A DNA stretch of 64,000 bases from Pseudoxanthomonas suwonensis (GTDB lineage: Bacteria > Pseudomonadota > Gammaproteobacteria > Xanthomonadales > Xanthomonadaceae): assembly GCA_003240695.1 (NCBI GenBank), contig QFNC01000008.1, positions 1 to 64,000 on the forward strand, written 5' to 3'. Positions 8,526 to 17,411 of this stretch are shown piece by piece. Numbering within the stretch: the first letter of the stretch is position 1; each line of letters starts with the position of its first letter. The notes beneath the pieces are model-generated. The model was not told the DNA's origin and ran no database searches. It worked only from the letters and a program-made list of their open reading frames with translations. The position numbers and the translations under genes are program-made.

Positions 8526-9581
8526 ATGGATACACGCCTGAAACAGCGCCTGATCGGCGCCGCCGTGCTGATCGCCCTGGCGGTGATCTTCCTGCCGATG
8601 CTGGTGCAGGGTCCTGCACCGGACAGCGGCGTGTCCGACGTCCCGCTGGACGTACCGGGCGAGCCCGGCGTGGCGATGGAAACCCGCGACCTGCCGCTGG
8701 TCAGCCCGCAGGCCGGCGGCGGCAGCGTGATGCCGTTGCAGGCGGGGGGACGCCCGGAATCGTCCTTGCCCACGGTGGATACCCGGATCGATGCCGGCGA
8801 TGGCACGCCGATGCCTGCGGCAACCGCCGGTGGTGCCTATGCGGTGCATTTCGGCACCTACGGCAGCCAAAACGACGCCGAGGTGATCGTGCGCCAGCTC
8901 ACCCAGGCGCAACTGGCCGGCCACAGCGAAGCCACCACCCTGAACGGCCAGCCGGCCTGGCGCGTGCGCATCGGCCCCTACGCCAGCCGTGCCGAAGCCG
9001 AGGCCGTGCGGCTGCGCTCGGTGCAGGTGCGCGACGACGTGGGCGCGCGGGTGGTGGTGCTGGATGCCGCTGCCGATGCCGCCACCCCAGCTGCAGCCAC
9101 GGCGGCTGCGGAAACGCCATCGACACCGGCAACGCCCCCCGCAGCTGCCACCGTGGCGGTAGTCGAACCGCCTGCGACCCAGCCCGCCCAGCCGACACCG
9201 CAACCGGCCCGGCCCGACCCCAAGCCGCAGCCGGCGCCTCCCGCCCCGAAACCGGAGCCCGCCAAGCCGGTGGCAGAAGCCCCCGCGCCCAAACCCACTC
9301 CGGCACCGGCCCCCGCCCCCGCAGCTGCGAAGCCGGCCGCGGCCGGCACCGGATTTGCCGTGCAGCTAGGTGCCTTCGGCAATGCCGAGGAAGCCACGCG
9401 CCTGCGCGACCGTGCCCGCGCCGCCGGGCTCAGTGCCTTCGTGGAGCAGGTGCAGACCGACAAGGGCACCCTGACCCGGGTGCGCCTGGGGCCGGTACTG
9501 GATCGCGATGCCGCCACGGCACTGCAGCAGCAAGCGCAGGCCAAGCTGGGCGTCAGCGGCGTCGTGCGCCCGCATCCCTGA
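8526..9581 (+). CDS. dedD: SPOR-domain cell-division protein, DedD-like
   Basis: 351 residues. Single N-terminal transmembrane helix (residues about 10-28), then a periplasmic part with two SPOR-like domains, about residues 100-180 (YAVHFGTYGSQ) and 277-350 (FAVQLGAFGNA). They are joined by a long Pro/Ala-rich linker. SPOR domains bind denuded septal peptidoglycan, so a division-site role is likely. DedD of E. coli has one SPOR domain and is shorter; the second copy and the roughly 80-residue PA linker are unusual for that name. Position between folC and cvpA supports the DedD assignment. Confidence 0.82.
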   Translation: MDTRLKQRLIGAAVLIALAVIFLPMLVQGPAPDSGVSDVPLDVPGEPGVAMETRDLPLVSPQAGGGSVMPLQAGGRPESSLPTVDTRIDAGDGTPMPAATAGGAYAVHFGTYGSQNDAEVIVRQLTQAQLAGHSEATTLNGQPAWRVRIGPYASRAEAEAVRLRSVQVRDDVGARVVVLDAAADAATPAAATAAAETPSTPATPPAAATVAVVEPPATQPAQPTPQPARPDPKPQPAPPAPKPEPAKPVAEAPAPKPTPAPAPAPAAAKPAAAGTGFAVQLGAFGNAEEATRLRDRARAAGLSAFVEQVQTDKGTLTRVRLGPVLDRDAATALQQQAQAKLGVSGVVRPHP

Positions 9582-9597
9582 GCCCGCAGACCGACCC

Positions 9598-10188
9598 ATG
9601 GACCTCAATCTGGCCGACGCCGTGCTGCTGGGCATCGTGGCAGTCGCGGCACTGATCGGCGTGCTGCGCGGCTTGGTGGGCATCGCGGCCTCCACGGCGG
9701 CGTGGTTGCTGTCCGGCTGGTGCAGCTTCCAGTTCGGGCGATCGGCCGCGCTGGGATTGAGCGATGCCGGCAATCCCACCGCGTTGCAGTGGCTGGGCGG
9801 CTACGCGCTGACCTTCATCGCGGTGTTCGTCACCATCTCGGTGCTGGGCGTGCTGCTGCGGCTGCTGGTGCGTACCGCCGAGCTGGGCAGCGCCGATCGC
9901 ATCCTGGGCGGCATCACCGGGCTGGCCTGCGGCATCGCGATCAGCGCGGTGCTGGTGTTGCTGATGGGTTTCACCCCGTTGCGCGACGATCCGGACTGGG
10001 ACAAGTCGCCCAGCGTGGCCGCTTTCACGCCGCTGGCCGGCTGGATGCGCGACCAGTTGCCGGACCGCGACAGCCTGCTGCGGCCGCTGGATAACGCCTG
10101 GTCAGCCGATCCGGGCGATACTGTGCAGCCCGGCCATGCCGACGCGGCATCGCCCCAGCCCGTGCCGGTCGATGCGCCGGCACCCTGA
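9598..10188 (+). CDS. cvpA: CvpA family inner-membrane protein
   Basis: 196 residues with four predicted transmembrane segments (starting around residues 4, 26, 62 and 100), then a soluble tail. It matches the CvpA/colicin V production family in its N-terminus (LADAVLLGIVAVAALIG) and in RTAELGSADRILGGITGLACG. The family is linked to colicin V export, bile resistance and cell-envelope integrity; the molecular function is not settled. It sits directly upstream of purF as in many gammaproteobacteria. The start at 9598 follows the dedD stop by 16 bp. Confidence 0.9.
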   Translation: MDLNLADAVLLGIVAVAALIGVLRGLVGIAASTAAWLLSGWCSFQFGRSAALGLSDAGNPTALQWLGGYALTFIAVFVTISVLGVLLRLLVRTAELGSADRILGGITGLACGIAISAVLVLLMGFTPLRDDPDWDKSPSVAAFTPLAGWMRDQLPDRDSLLRPLDNAWSADPGDTVQPGHADAASPQPVPVDAPAP

Positions 10189-10224
10189 CGCCGAATCGAC
10201 AGTCCCGAGCGGAGACCCTCAGCC

Positions 10225-11694
10225 ATGTGTGGCATCGTCGGAATCGTGGGCCAGACGGACGTGGCCGGCCAGCTGTACGACGGCCTGACCGTGCTGCAGC
10301 ACCGCGGCCAGGACGCCGCCGGCATCGCCACCGTGCAGGGCACGCGGCTGCACGTGCGCAAGGGCAACGGCCTGGTCCGCGACGTGTTCGACGAGGCCGC
10401 CATGCGCGAACTGGCCGGCCGCATCGGCATCGGTCACTGCCGCTATCCCACCGCCGGCAGCGAAGGCAGCGCCGAGGCACAGCCGTTCTACGTCAATTCG
10501 CCCTACGGCATCGCCCTGGCGCACAACGGCAATCTGGTCAACACCGATGCCTTGCGCCGCGAGGTGTTCGAAACCGACCGCCGCAACATCAACACCGATT
10601 CCGACTCGGAAGTGCTGCTGAACGTGTTCGCGCACGAGCTGGACCAGCAGCGCGCGCTGCATCCGGATGCCGCCTTCGCCGCGGTGGAAGGCGTGAACCG
10701 GCGTGCGCGTGGCGGTTATGCGGTGGTGTGCGTGGTGCTGGGGCTGGGGCTGGTGGCCTTTCGCGATCCGCACGGCATCCGTCCGCTGGTGCTGGGGCGT
10801 CGTGCCGGCGCGCATGGCGACGACTATGCCGTGGCCTCCGAATCGGTGGCACTGGATGTGCTGGGCTTCGAGCGCCTGCGCGACGTGGCGCCCGGAGAAG
10901 CGGTGGTGATCACCGCCGACGGTGGCCTGCACACCCGCATCTGCGCCGACGCGGTGGCGCACACGCCGTGCATCTTCGAATACGTGTATCTGGCGCGTCC
11001 GGATTCGCTGATCGACGAAATTTCCGTGCACAAGGCGCGCATGCGCATGGGCGTGGCACTGGGCGAGAAGATCCTGCGGCTGCGCCCCGATCACGACATC
11101 GACGTGGTCATCCCGATTCCCGACACCTCGCGCGATGCGGCGCTGGAAATCGCCAGCGTGCTGGGGGTGAAGTACCGCGAGGGCTTCATCAAGAACCGCT
11201 ACGTGGGCCGCACCTTCATCATGCCGGGGCAGGGCGAACGCGCCCGCTCGGTGCGGCGCAAGCTGAATCCGATTCCGCTGGAATTCCGCAACCGGGTGGT
11301 GCTGCTGGTGGACGATTCCATCGTGCGCGGTACCACCAGCCGGCAGATCGTGCAGATGGCGCGCGACGCCGGTGCGCGCAAGGTGTATCTGGCTTCGGCG
11401 GCGCCGCCGGTGCGGTATCCGAACGTGTACGGCATCGACATGCCTTCGGTCGACGAATTGATTGCGCATGGGCGCAGCGAGGCCGAGGTGGAACAGGCAC
11501 TGGGCTGCGACTGGTTGATCTACCAGGATCTGGCCGATCTGGAAACCGCGGTGGCCGGACCGAAATGCCCCGGCCGCCGTTTCGACAGCTCGTGCTTCAG
11601 TGGCGAATACGTCACCGGCATCGAGCCGGGTTATCTCGATCGCCTGCAGCAGTTGCGCAGCGACGACGCCAAACGCTTGCGACGTCCGGCCTGA
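10225..11694 (+). CDS. purF: Amidophosphoribosyltransferase
   Basis: 489 residues. Catalyses the first committed step of purine synthesis: PRPP plus glutamine to 5-phosphoribosylamine. The N-terminal class II glutamine amidotransferase domain begins at MCGIVG; Cys2 is the nucleophile after Met removal. RHRGQDAAG-type residues (LQHRGQDAAG), GHCRYPTAGS and HNGNLVN line the glutaminase site. The C-terminal phosphoribosyltransferase domain carries VLLVDDSIVRGTTS. Closest in layout to the non-iron E. coli type. purM and purN are encoded about 27 kb further along this window. Confidence 0.97.
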   Translation: MCGIVGIVGQTDVAGQLYDGLTVLQHRGQDAAGIATVQGTRLHVRKGNGLVRDVFDEAAMRELAGRIGIGHCRYPTAGSEGSAEAQPFYVNSPYGIALAHNGNLVNTDALRREVFETDRRNINTDSDSEVLLNVFAHELDQQRALHPDAAFAAVEGVNRRARGGYAVVCVVLGLGLVAFRDPHGIRPLVLGRRAGAHGDDYAVASESVALDVLGFERLRDVAPGEAVVITADGGLHTRICADAVAHTPCIFEYVYLARPDSLIDEISVHKARMRMGVALGEKILRLRPDHDIDVVIPIPDTSRDAALEIASVLGVKYREGFIKNRYVGRTFIMPGQGERARSVRRKLNPIPLEFRNRVVLLVDDSIVRGTTSRQIVQMARDAGARKVYLASAAPPVRYPNVYGIDMPSVDELIAHGRSEAEVEQALGCDWLIYQDLADLETAVAGPKCPGRRFDSSCFSGEYVTGIEPGYLDRLQQLRSDDAKRLRRPA

Positions 11695-11707
11695 CGGCGG
11701 GCCGGAC

Positions 11708-12580
11708 ATGCTCCCGGACCCGTCCGACACCGCATGCGCCATCGCGCCGACCTTGTTCGAGGCCGCGCGGCTGTGCCTGGATGCCGCCACGCCCGACGCC
11801 AAGGTGGCCCACACCGCGGCGATGGCCGCCGCGTTCGCCGCAGGCCGGTTGCCGATTGCGCACGAGGCACCGCCACCGCAGCCGATCCGCATGCCAGGCC
11901 GGCCGCCGCGACCGCGACTGGTGCATCCGCGCGACCTGCCGCGCCGTGGTTTCGGCACGCCGGAAGGCCTGGCTGCCTTCGTGCATGCGGTGGCGCACAT
12001 CGAATTCAACGCCATCGACCTGGCCTGGGACGCGGTGTACCGGTTTCGCGGGCTGCCGGACGATTTCTATGCCGACTGGGTGCGGGTCGCCGCTGATGAA
12101 GCGCGCCATTTCGTGCTGCTGCGCCGGCGCCTGCAGCAGCTGGGGCACGACTATGGCGATTTCGATGCCCACAACGGCCTGTGGGAGATGGCCGAGAAAA
12201 CCGCCCATGACGGCCTGGCACGCATGGCGCTGGTGCCGCGCGTGCTGGAAGCGCGCGGGCTGGATGTCACCCCGGGCATGATCGCGAAACTGCGCAGCCT
12301 GGGCGATGCGGACACGGTGGCCATTCTCGAGACCATCCTGCGCGAGGAAGTGGATCACGTGGCCGCCGGATCGCGCTGGTACCGCTGGTTTTGCCAGCGC
12401 GATGGCCACGACCCACGCAGCACCTTTCGCTTGCTGTTGCAGCAATACGCCGGCGGCGTGCTGCACGGACCATTCAACCGCGACGCCCGCCTGCGGGCCG
12501 GTTTCGATGCCGACGAGCTGGCCAGCCTGGATGCCACTGCACGGGATTTCACGGACGCGGCCCGGGCGCAGGGTGCATGA
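11708..12580 (+). CDS. Ferritin-like domain protein (DUF455)
   Basis: 290 residues, soluble and mostly helical. The segments HIEFNAIDLAWDAVYRF, AADEARHFVLLRRRL and LREEVDHVAAGSRW supply the spaced Glu and His residues typical of a ferritin-like four-helix metal site. This matches the DUF455 family, whose members are predicted di-metal proteins of unknown activity. The ATG at 11708 is 13 bp after purF, so it is probably co-transcribed. Nothing in the context points to a substrate. Confidence 0.8.
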   Translation: MLPDPSDTACAIAPTLFEAARLCLDAATPDAKVAHTAAMAAAFAAGRLPIAHEAPPPQPIRMPGRPPRPRLVHPRDLPRRGFGTPEGLAAFVHAVAHIEFNAIDLAWDAVYRFRGLPDDFYADWVRVAADEARHFVLLRRRLQQLGHDYGDFDAHNGLWEMAEKTAHDGLARMALVPRVLEARGLDVTPGMIAKLRSLGDADTVAILETILREEVDHVAAGSRWYRWFCQRDGHDPRSTFRLLLQQYAGGVLHGPFNRDARLRAGFDADELASLDATARDFTDAARAQGA

Positions 12581-12611
12581 TCGATATCTCCCCCAGCTAC
12601 TGGAGCATCCC

Positions 12612-13100
12612 ATGCCGCTGATTCGAACCCTGCTGCCCCTGTCCTGTCTGCTGCTGGCCGCGTGTTCGCAACAACCACAGCCGCACGTGCAAATGGAACA
12701 GCCGGCACCGACCACGCCACCGGTCGCCCCGGCCGCCGCGACTCCCGCGCCGGCATCTGCCGCAGCACCTGCAGCCGATACGGCGGGCCAGCGCCTGCGC
12801 GCCACCGGCACCGAGCCGTTCTGGGCCGTGGACATGGACGGCACCCGCTTGCTGTACATGACCCCCGACAATCCCGACGGCACCGTGCTCACCGCCAGCG
12901 AAACCCCGTTCGCACGCGGCAGCACGTGGGATGGCACCCATGCCGGCCAGCCGTTTTCGCTGACCCTGCGCGAGGACGGCGTCTGCTCCGACGGCATGTC
13001 CGAGCGGGAGTATCGCTACCACGCCGACTTCGACATCGCCGGGCAGCAGCTGCACGGATGCGCGGACAGCGTGGAGGTGCTGGACCGGCCGGCACCGTGA
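12612..13100 (+). CDS. Lipoprotein, COG3650-like
   Basis: 162 residues. Lipoprotein signal with lipobox LLAAC (Cys at about residue 19), a Pro/Ala-rich linker to about residue 62, then a globular domain with GTEPFWAVDMDG, LLYMTPDNPDG and two further Cys (VCSDGMSEREYRY and LHGCAD) likely to form a disulfide. The pattern resembles COG3650-type lipoproteins, whose function is unknown. It probably faces the periplasm from the inner or outer membrane. It starts 31 bp after the DUF455 gene. Confidence 0.75.
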   Translation: MPLIRTLLPLSCLLLAACSQQPQPHVQMEQPAPTTPPVAPAAATPAPASAAAPAADTAGQRLRATGTEPFWAVDMDGTRLLYMTPDNPDGTVLTASETPFARGSTWDGTHAGQPFSLTLREDGVCSDGMSEREYRYHADFDIAGQQLHGCADSVEVLDRPAP

Positions 13101-13131
13101 GTCTGTCGCTGCGGGATCGGGTCTGCAGCAG

Positions 13132-14472
13132 ATGAGGCGGACGCGAACCGATCATTTTTCTGCCTTGACGAAGGCGCTTGGGATGCTGTTCGCTGGCCTG
13201 TGCCTGGCCGCGGTCCATGCTGCCGGACGGCCCGCGCAAAACCGGACAACCGAACTGGTCGGGGTGCTGGACAGCATCGAACGCGGTTATGCGTACCGGT
13301 CTTTCGATGATGCGGCTTTCGCCATCCTGCGAAAAAAGTACCTGGATGCAGCCTCCGGAGCGTTGACCGACCGCCAGTACATCGTCCTGCTGGAGAAACT
13401 GGCGGACGAATTTCATGACGACCATCTGCAGCTGAACACGAATCTGTCCGACTCGTATCGTCTGGTGCCCTCGCAGACGGCCGTTCTGGCGCAGTGGCAG
13501 GACGGCAAGGCGGTGGTGGTCGACGTGTCGCCATTCGCACCGCCGCTGTTCCAGGCCGTCACGTCCGGAGCCGTGATCCTCCGCATCAATGGAATCTCCA
13601 CGGAAGCCGCGGTGGAGGCGCGGTTGCAGGGTCACCTCGACCGGACATCGCCCCGGGCACGGCACTGGGCCCTGAATTCGGTGATCGCTGGGCGGCGTGG
13701 CGAGCCCACCGTCATCGAAATCGATTCGAACGGCATCGCCGAAACGATCGTGGTTCCCGCCGGCGAGCCGTTCGCGCGGCAGGCCGGTGGCATCACCCAT
13801 TGCGATCTGGGCGACAGCCATTACATCCGTTTCAATGATTCGCTGGGCAACGAAGCGGTGATCGGCGAGTTTTCCGACATTTTGAAGAAAGCCGGATCGC
13901 GCAAGGTCATCATCGATTTGCGCAACACGCCAGGCGGCGGAAACAGCCTGGTGGCACGGGGCATCCTGGGGCACTTCGTTTCCGAAGAACGGCCCTACCA
14001 GCTGCACGAACTTTCTGCAGACGGGAGTGTGCACGGCATTCCGCGCCGCTGGCAGGAGCTGGTTTCTCCCATTCGACCGCATGTGCCGTCGACGGCCGAG
14101 GTGCTGGTTGGACGCTGGACCGGCAGCATGGGCGAAGGACTCGCGGTCGGATTCGACGCGACGGAGGCCGCGCATGTTGCCGGTACTGCCATGGCTGGAT
14201 TGCGAGGCGCCACGTCATGCGTTCCTTTGCCGAGCCTCGGAGACGGCAGTTGCCTGAATCTGCCCACCGAACGGCTGTTCCATGTCGATGGAACGGCACG
14301 GGAGCATTTCGTGCCGGATCGGCCGGTGCCCGACCGGTTCGCGGACCCGGATGCCTTGTGTGCGGATTCTGCGTCCGGCCGGCTCGATGCCACGCGACTG
14401 CGTGCGACGCGTCGTGGCGAGAACGCATCCCCGTCGCAACCGGTGGCCGCATCCGTGAGCTCGATGCCATGA
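13132..14472 (+). CDS. S41 (tail-specific protease-like) family protein
   Basis: 446 residues. An N-terminal hydrophobic segment (residues about 17-30) suggests export. The core reads as an S41/C-terminal-processing protease fold: KVIIDLRNTPGGGNSL, then GRWTGSMGEGLAVGF with the candidate nucleophile Ser332. A PDZ-like stretch (SGAVILRINGIS) precedes it. The last ~60 residues are Arg/Asp-rich and unlike the family. Base and codon use are less GC-extreme than in the neighbours. A Lys general base could not be placed with certainty. Its stop overlaps the next start (ATGA), suggesting coupling to the unknown gene downstream. Confidence 0.7.
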   Translation: MRRTRTDHFSALTKALGMLFAGLCLAAVHAAGRPAQNRTTELVGVLDSIERGYAYRSFDDAAFAILRKKYLDAASGALTDRQYIVLLEKLADEFHDDHLQLNTNLSDSYRLVPSQTAVLAQWQDGKAVVVDVSPFAPPLFQAVTSGAVILRINGISTEAAVEARLQGHLDRTSPRARHWALNSVIAGRRGEPTVIEIDSNGIAETIVVPAGEPFARQAGGITHCDLGDSHYIRFNDSLGNEAVIGEFSDILKKAGSRKVIIDLRNTPGGGNSLVARGILGHFVSEERPYQLHELSADGSVHGIPRRWQELVSPIRPHVPSTAEVLVGRWTGSMGEGLAVGFDATEAAHVAGTAMAGLRGATSCVPLPSLGDGSCLNLPTERLFHVDGTAREHFVPDRPVPDRFADPDALCADSASGRLDATRLRATRRGENASPSQPVAASVSSMP

Positions 14473-14822
14473 CATCGGGATTGCATGAGTACGAACGCTG
14501 GCTGACCGAGCGCATCGATCCCTACATGTGCATCCAAGGCAGCTACGTGGTGCTGGATTTCGGTCGAACACGCGGCATCGACATTTCCGGATGCACGGAT
14601 CTCGACACGCTTGTCCCCGCCGCTGCACAGATGCGCGATTATCTGGAAACGCACAAGCCAACGGCTGCGTTTCCCAGCCTGCCGGAGCGGTATCTGCTGC
14701 TGCGGTTCTGCGGCATGGTGATTCGTCACAATCGACTGAAGATCGATTCCTCTGATGCCGAGCACTTCATCGATCGGGCCTGGGGCGGGTTCGATTGGCA
14801 AACCGGTCGTTGGCGCGGCTGA
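14469..14822 (+). CDS. Unknown protein coupled to the S41 gene
   Basis: 117 residues, no signal peptide or membrane segment. I do not recognise the family. It is moderately rich in aromatic residues and has three cysteines (YMCIQGS, ISGCTDL, RFCGMVI). The ATG overlaps the stop codon of the S41-like gene (ATGA), which argues for translational coupling and supports this start. A partner or immunity role for the S41-like protein is only conjecture. Confidence 0.55.
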   Translation: MTSGLHEYERWLTERIDPYMCIQGSYVVLDFGRTRGIDISGCTDLDTLVPAAAQMRDYLETHKPTAAFPSLPERYLLLRFCGMVIRHNRLKIDSSDAEHFIDRAWGGFDWQTGRWRG

Positions 14823-14859
14823 TCGCGTATCGACCCACCGCCACGGATCGAGACATCGC

Positions 14860-15045
14860 ATGCCGCAAACGCCGTCACATCCCTGTTGGAAGCGATTGGG
14901 TATCGCACTGGCTGCATCGTTCTTTCTCGTCTTTGCCTGCTCGCTGTCCATGCAGATGCATGTGCTCAAGGAGCCCGAAAGACTGCTTGCAGTCGCTGTC
15001 GGGGTGTTGGTTGTGTCCTGTCCCGCATCAGCGCTGTCTGCCTAG
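14860..15045 (+). CDS. Small membrane protein, unknown
   Basis: 61 residues with two hydrophobic stretches (residues about 13-28 and 40-58), so probably a two-helix membrane peptide. The start is the ATG at 14860, preceded by a weak purine run; an in-frame upstream ATG (14755) overlaps the previous gene and gives a low-quality N-terminus. No family is recognised. Coding status rests only on the hydrophobic pattern and the position 37 bp after the preceding small gene. Confidence 0.4.
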   Translation: MPQTPSHPCWKRLGIALAASFFLVFACSLSMQMHVLKEPERLLAVAVGVLVVSCPASALSA

Positions 15046-15148
15046 CTGATCAAACGCAATCAATTGGTGTTGGTTCTCGGTGCGCAGCTGAGGACCGTTG
15101 TGTCGCTGGCCCTGTGGTTCGGGCTGCGGGCTTGACCGCACCCACCAC

Positions 15149-15904
15149 TCACCGCGGCCGATTCCCCTCCAGCGTCGCGCCCACGCTCTGCATCGTCCAC
15201 TCGCCCTGCTGCACCCGCAGGCAGGCGCCATGGCGGCCGTACCAGTCGCCCAGCACGGTGCGCTGGCGGCCGTCGGGATAGTCGTGCACTGCCGGGCGGT
15301 GGGTGTGGCCGTGGATCATCCGATTCAGCCCGTAGCGGGCAAAGGTGCGCGCCACGGTGTCTGCCGACACGTCGGTAATGGTCTCCATGCGGCCAGCGCT
15401 GCGCAGCTCGCCCTGGTGCGCCTTGCTGGCTGCGCGGGCCTGCTGTGCAAATGCCAACCGTGCCGTCAGCGGCTGCGCCAGGAACTGCGCCTGCCATGCC
15501 GGGTCGCGGGTCTGCGTGCGGAACTGCTGGTAGGCCACATCGTCGGTGCACAGCAGATCGCCGTGGCCGATCAGTACCGGTTCGCCGTCCAGCACGATGA
15601 TCGACGGGTCCGGCAGGATGCGCATCGCGCAGCGCCGGGCATAGGCGTGGCCCAGCAGGAAATCGCGATTGCCGTGGATGAAGTACAGCGCGGTGCCGTC
15701 TTCGCTCAGGCCACGCAGGGCATCCGCCACCTGGCCTGCCACCTGCGAGGGGTCGTCGTCGCCCACCCAGGCCTCGAACAGATCGCCCAGGATGTACAGT
15801 GCCGCGGCGCCGCGCGCCTGCTCGCGCAGGAACTGCAGGAACAAGGCGGTGGTATCAGGTTCGGCATCGTCCAGATGCAGATCGGCGATGAACAGCGTGG
15901 TCAT
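15149..15904 (-). CDS. lpxH: UDP-2,3-diacylglucosamine diphosphatase
   Basis: 251 residues. Lipid A pathway enzyme that cleaves UMP from UDP-2,3-diacylglucosamine to give lipid X on the cytoplasmic face of the inner membrane. The calcineurin-like metallophosphatase motifs are all present: FIADLHL, ILGDLFEAWVGDD, HGNRDFLLG, LIGHGDLLCTDD and IHGHTHRP. Length is normal for LpxH. It is transcribed divergently from gltX with 68 bp between the starts. Confidence 0.96.
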   Translation of the reverse strand: MTTLFIADLHLDDAEPDTTALFLQFLREQARGAAALYILGDLFEAWVGDDDPSQVAGQVADALRGLSEDGTALYFIHGNRDFLLGHAYARRCAMRILPDPSIIVLDGEPVLIGHGDLLCTDDVAYQQFRTQTRDPAWQAQFLAQPLTARLAFAQQARAASKAHQGELRSAGRMETITDVSADTVARTFARYGLNRMIHGHTHRPAVHDYPDGRQRTVLGDWYGRHGACLRVQQGEWTMQSVGATLEGNRPR

Positions 15905-15940
15905 GCCCGCATTCTAGGGCAGGGTGGTTGGGGTGACGGG

Positions 15941-15946
15941 TACAAT
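15941..15946 (+). promoter_or_regulatory. Possible -10 element for gltX
   Basis: TACAAT, 27 bp before the gltX ATG, in the short divergent lpxH-gltX region. No convincing -35 element is visible at the right distance. Confidence 0.35.
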
Positions 15947-15972
15947 CGGCGTTTTTTCGACGACCGGCCACC

Positions 15973-17373
15973 ATGACCGTCCGCACCCGTTTCGCCCCCA
16001 GCCCCACCGGTTACCTGCACATCGGCGGCGCGCGTACTGCGCTGTACTGCTGGCTGGCGGCGCGGCGCGCGGGCGGGCAGTTCATCCTGCGCATCGAGGA
16101 CACCGACCGCGAGCGCAGCACCCAGGCCGCGATCGACGCCATCCTGCATGCGATGGACTGGCTGGGGCTGGATTATGACGAAGGCCCGATCTACCAGACC
16201 CATCGCCTGGATCGCTACCGTGAAGTGGCCGAGCGCATGATCGCCGACGGCAGCGCCTACTACGCCTACGAAACCCGCGAGGAACTCGATGCGATGCGCG
16301 AGGCCGCGATGGCCAGGGGCGAGAAGCCGCGCTACAACGGCGCCTGGCGCGACCGCCGCGATCCCCCGCGCGACGATCCGAACCGGGTGATCCGCTTCCG
16401 CAATCCTCTGAACGGCGAGGTGAGCTGGGACGACCAGGTGAAAGGCCGCATCACCATCGCCAACAGCGAACTGGACGATCTGGTGATCTTCCGCAGCGAC
16501 GGATGGCCGACCTACAACTTCGCGGTGGTGGTGGACGACATCGACATGGGCATCACCCATGTGGTGCGCGGCGACGACCACGTCAACAACACCCCGCGGC
16601 AGATCAACCTGTACGCCGCGCTGGGTGCGCCGGTACCGGCGTTCGCGCACCTTCCGATGATCCTGGACGAGCAGGGCGCCAAGCTGTCCAAGCGCACCGG
16701 CGCCGCCGACGTGATGCAGTACCGCGACATGGGCTATCTGCCGCATGCGCTGCTGAACTACCTGGTGCGTCTGGGCTGGTCGCATGGCGATCAGGAAATC
16801 TTCTCCATCGCCGAGATGACCGCGCTGTTCGACCTGGCCGACGTGAATGCCAAGGCCGCGCGCATGGACATGGCCAAGCTCGGCTGGCTGAACCAGCAAT
16901 ACCTGAAATCAGATGACCCGCAGGCCGTGGCCCAGCACCTGGTCTGGCACCTGCAGCAACACGGGTTCGACCTGGCCGCCGGGCCGACGCCGGCCGACAT
17001 CGTGCTGGCGCTGCGCGACCGCGTGCAGACCCTGGCCGAGATGGCCGAACGCGCCGCAGTGTGGTTCCGCCCGCTGACCGACTACGACGATGCGGCCGTG
17101 GCCAAGCACCTCACCGCCGCTGCCGCCGCGCCGCTGCAGGACGCCCGCCAGCGTCTGGCCGAGTTGCCGCAATGGACTGTGGAAGCGGTGTCCGGCGCGC
17201 TGCACGCCACCGCCGAGGCACTGGGCATCGGCATGGGCAAGGTGGCGCAGCCGCTGCGGGTGGCGATCACCGGCACCCAGGTCAGCCCCGACATCAGCCA
17301 CACCGTGTACCTGACCGGCCGCGATGCGGCGCTGGCGCGCATCGACGCGGCACTGGGGATGATCGTCGGCTGA
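15973..17373 (+). CDS. gltX: Glutamyl-tRNA synthetase
   Basis: 466 residues, class I aminoacyl-tRNA synthetase charging tRNA-Glu in the cytoplasm. RFAPSPTGYLHIGGARTAL contains the HIGH signature in its HIGG form, and GAKLSKRTGA is the KMSKS-equivalent loop. The catalytic domain is followed by the helical anticodon-binding domain, and the length is normal. It is followed by a long degenerate tandem array rather than a clear terminator. Confidence 0.97.
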   Translation: MTVRTRFAPSPTGYLHIGGARTALYCWLAARRAGGQFILRIEDTDRERSTQAAIDAILHAMDWLGLDYDEGPIYQTHRLDRYREVAERMIADGSAYYAYETREELDAMREAAMARGEKPRYNGAWRDRRDPPRDDPNRVIRFRNPLNGEVSWDDQVKGRITIANSELDDLVIFRSDGWPTYNFAVVVDDIDMGITHVVRGDDHVNNTPRQINLYAALGAPVPAFAHLPMILDEQGAKLSKRTGAADVMQYRDMGYLPHALLNYLVRLGWSHGDQEIFSIAEMTALFDLADVNAKAARMDMAKLGWLNQQYLKSDDPQAVAQHLVWHLQQHGFDLAAGPTPADIVLALRDRVQTLAEMAERAAVWFRPLTDYDDAAVAKHLTAAAAAPLQDARQRLAELPQWTVEAVSGALHATAEALGIGMGKVAQPLRVAITGTQVSPDISHTVYLTGRDAALARIDAALGMIVG

Positions 17374-17411
17374 CAGCGGCGCGTGGCCGGACATGTGCGG
17401 TGTTCCGGCCG

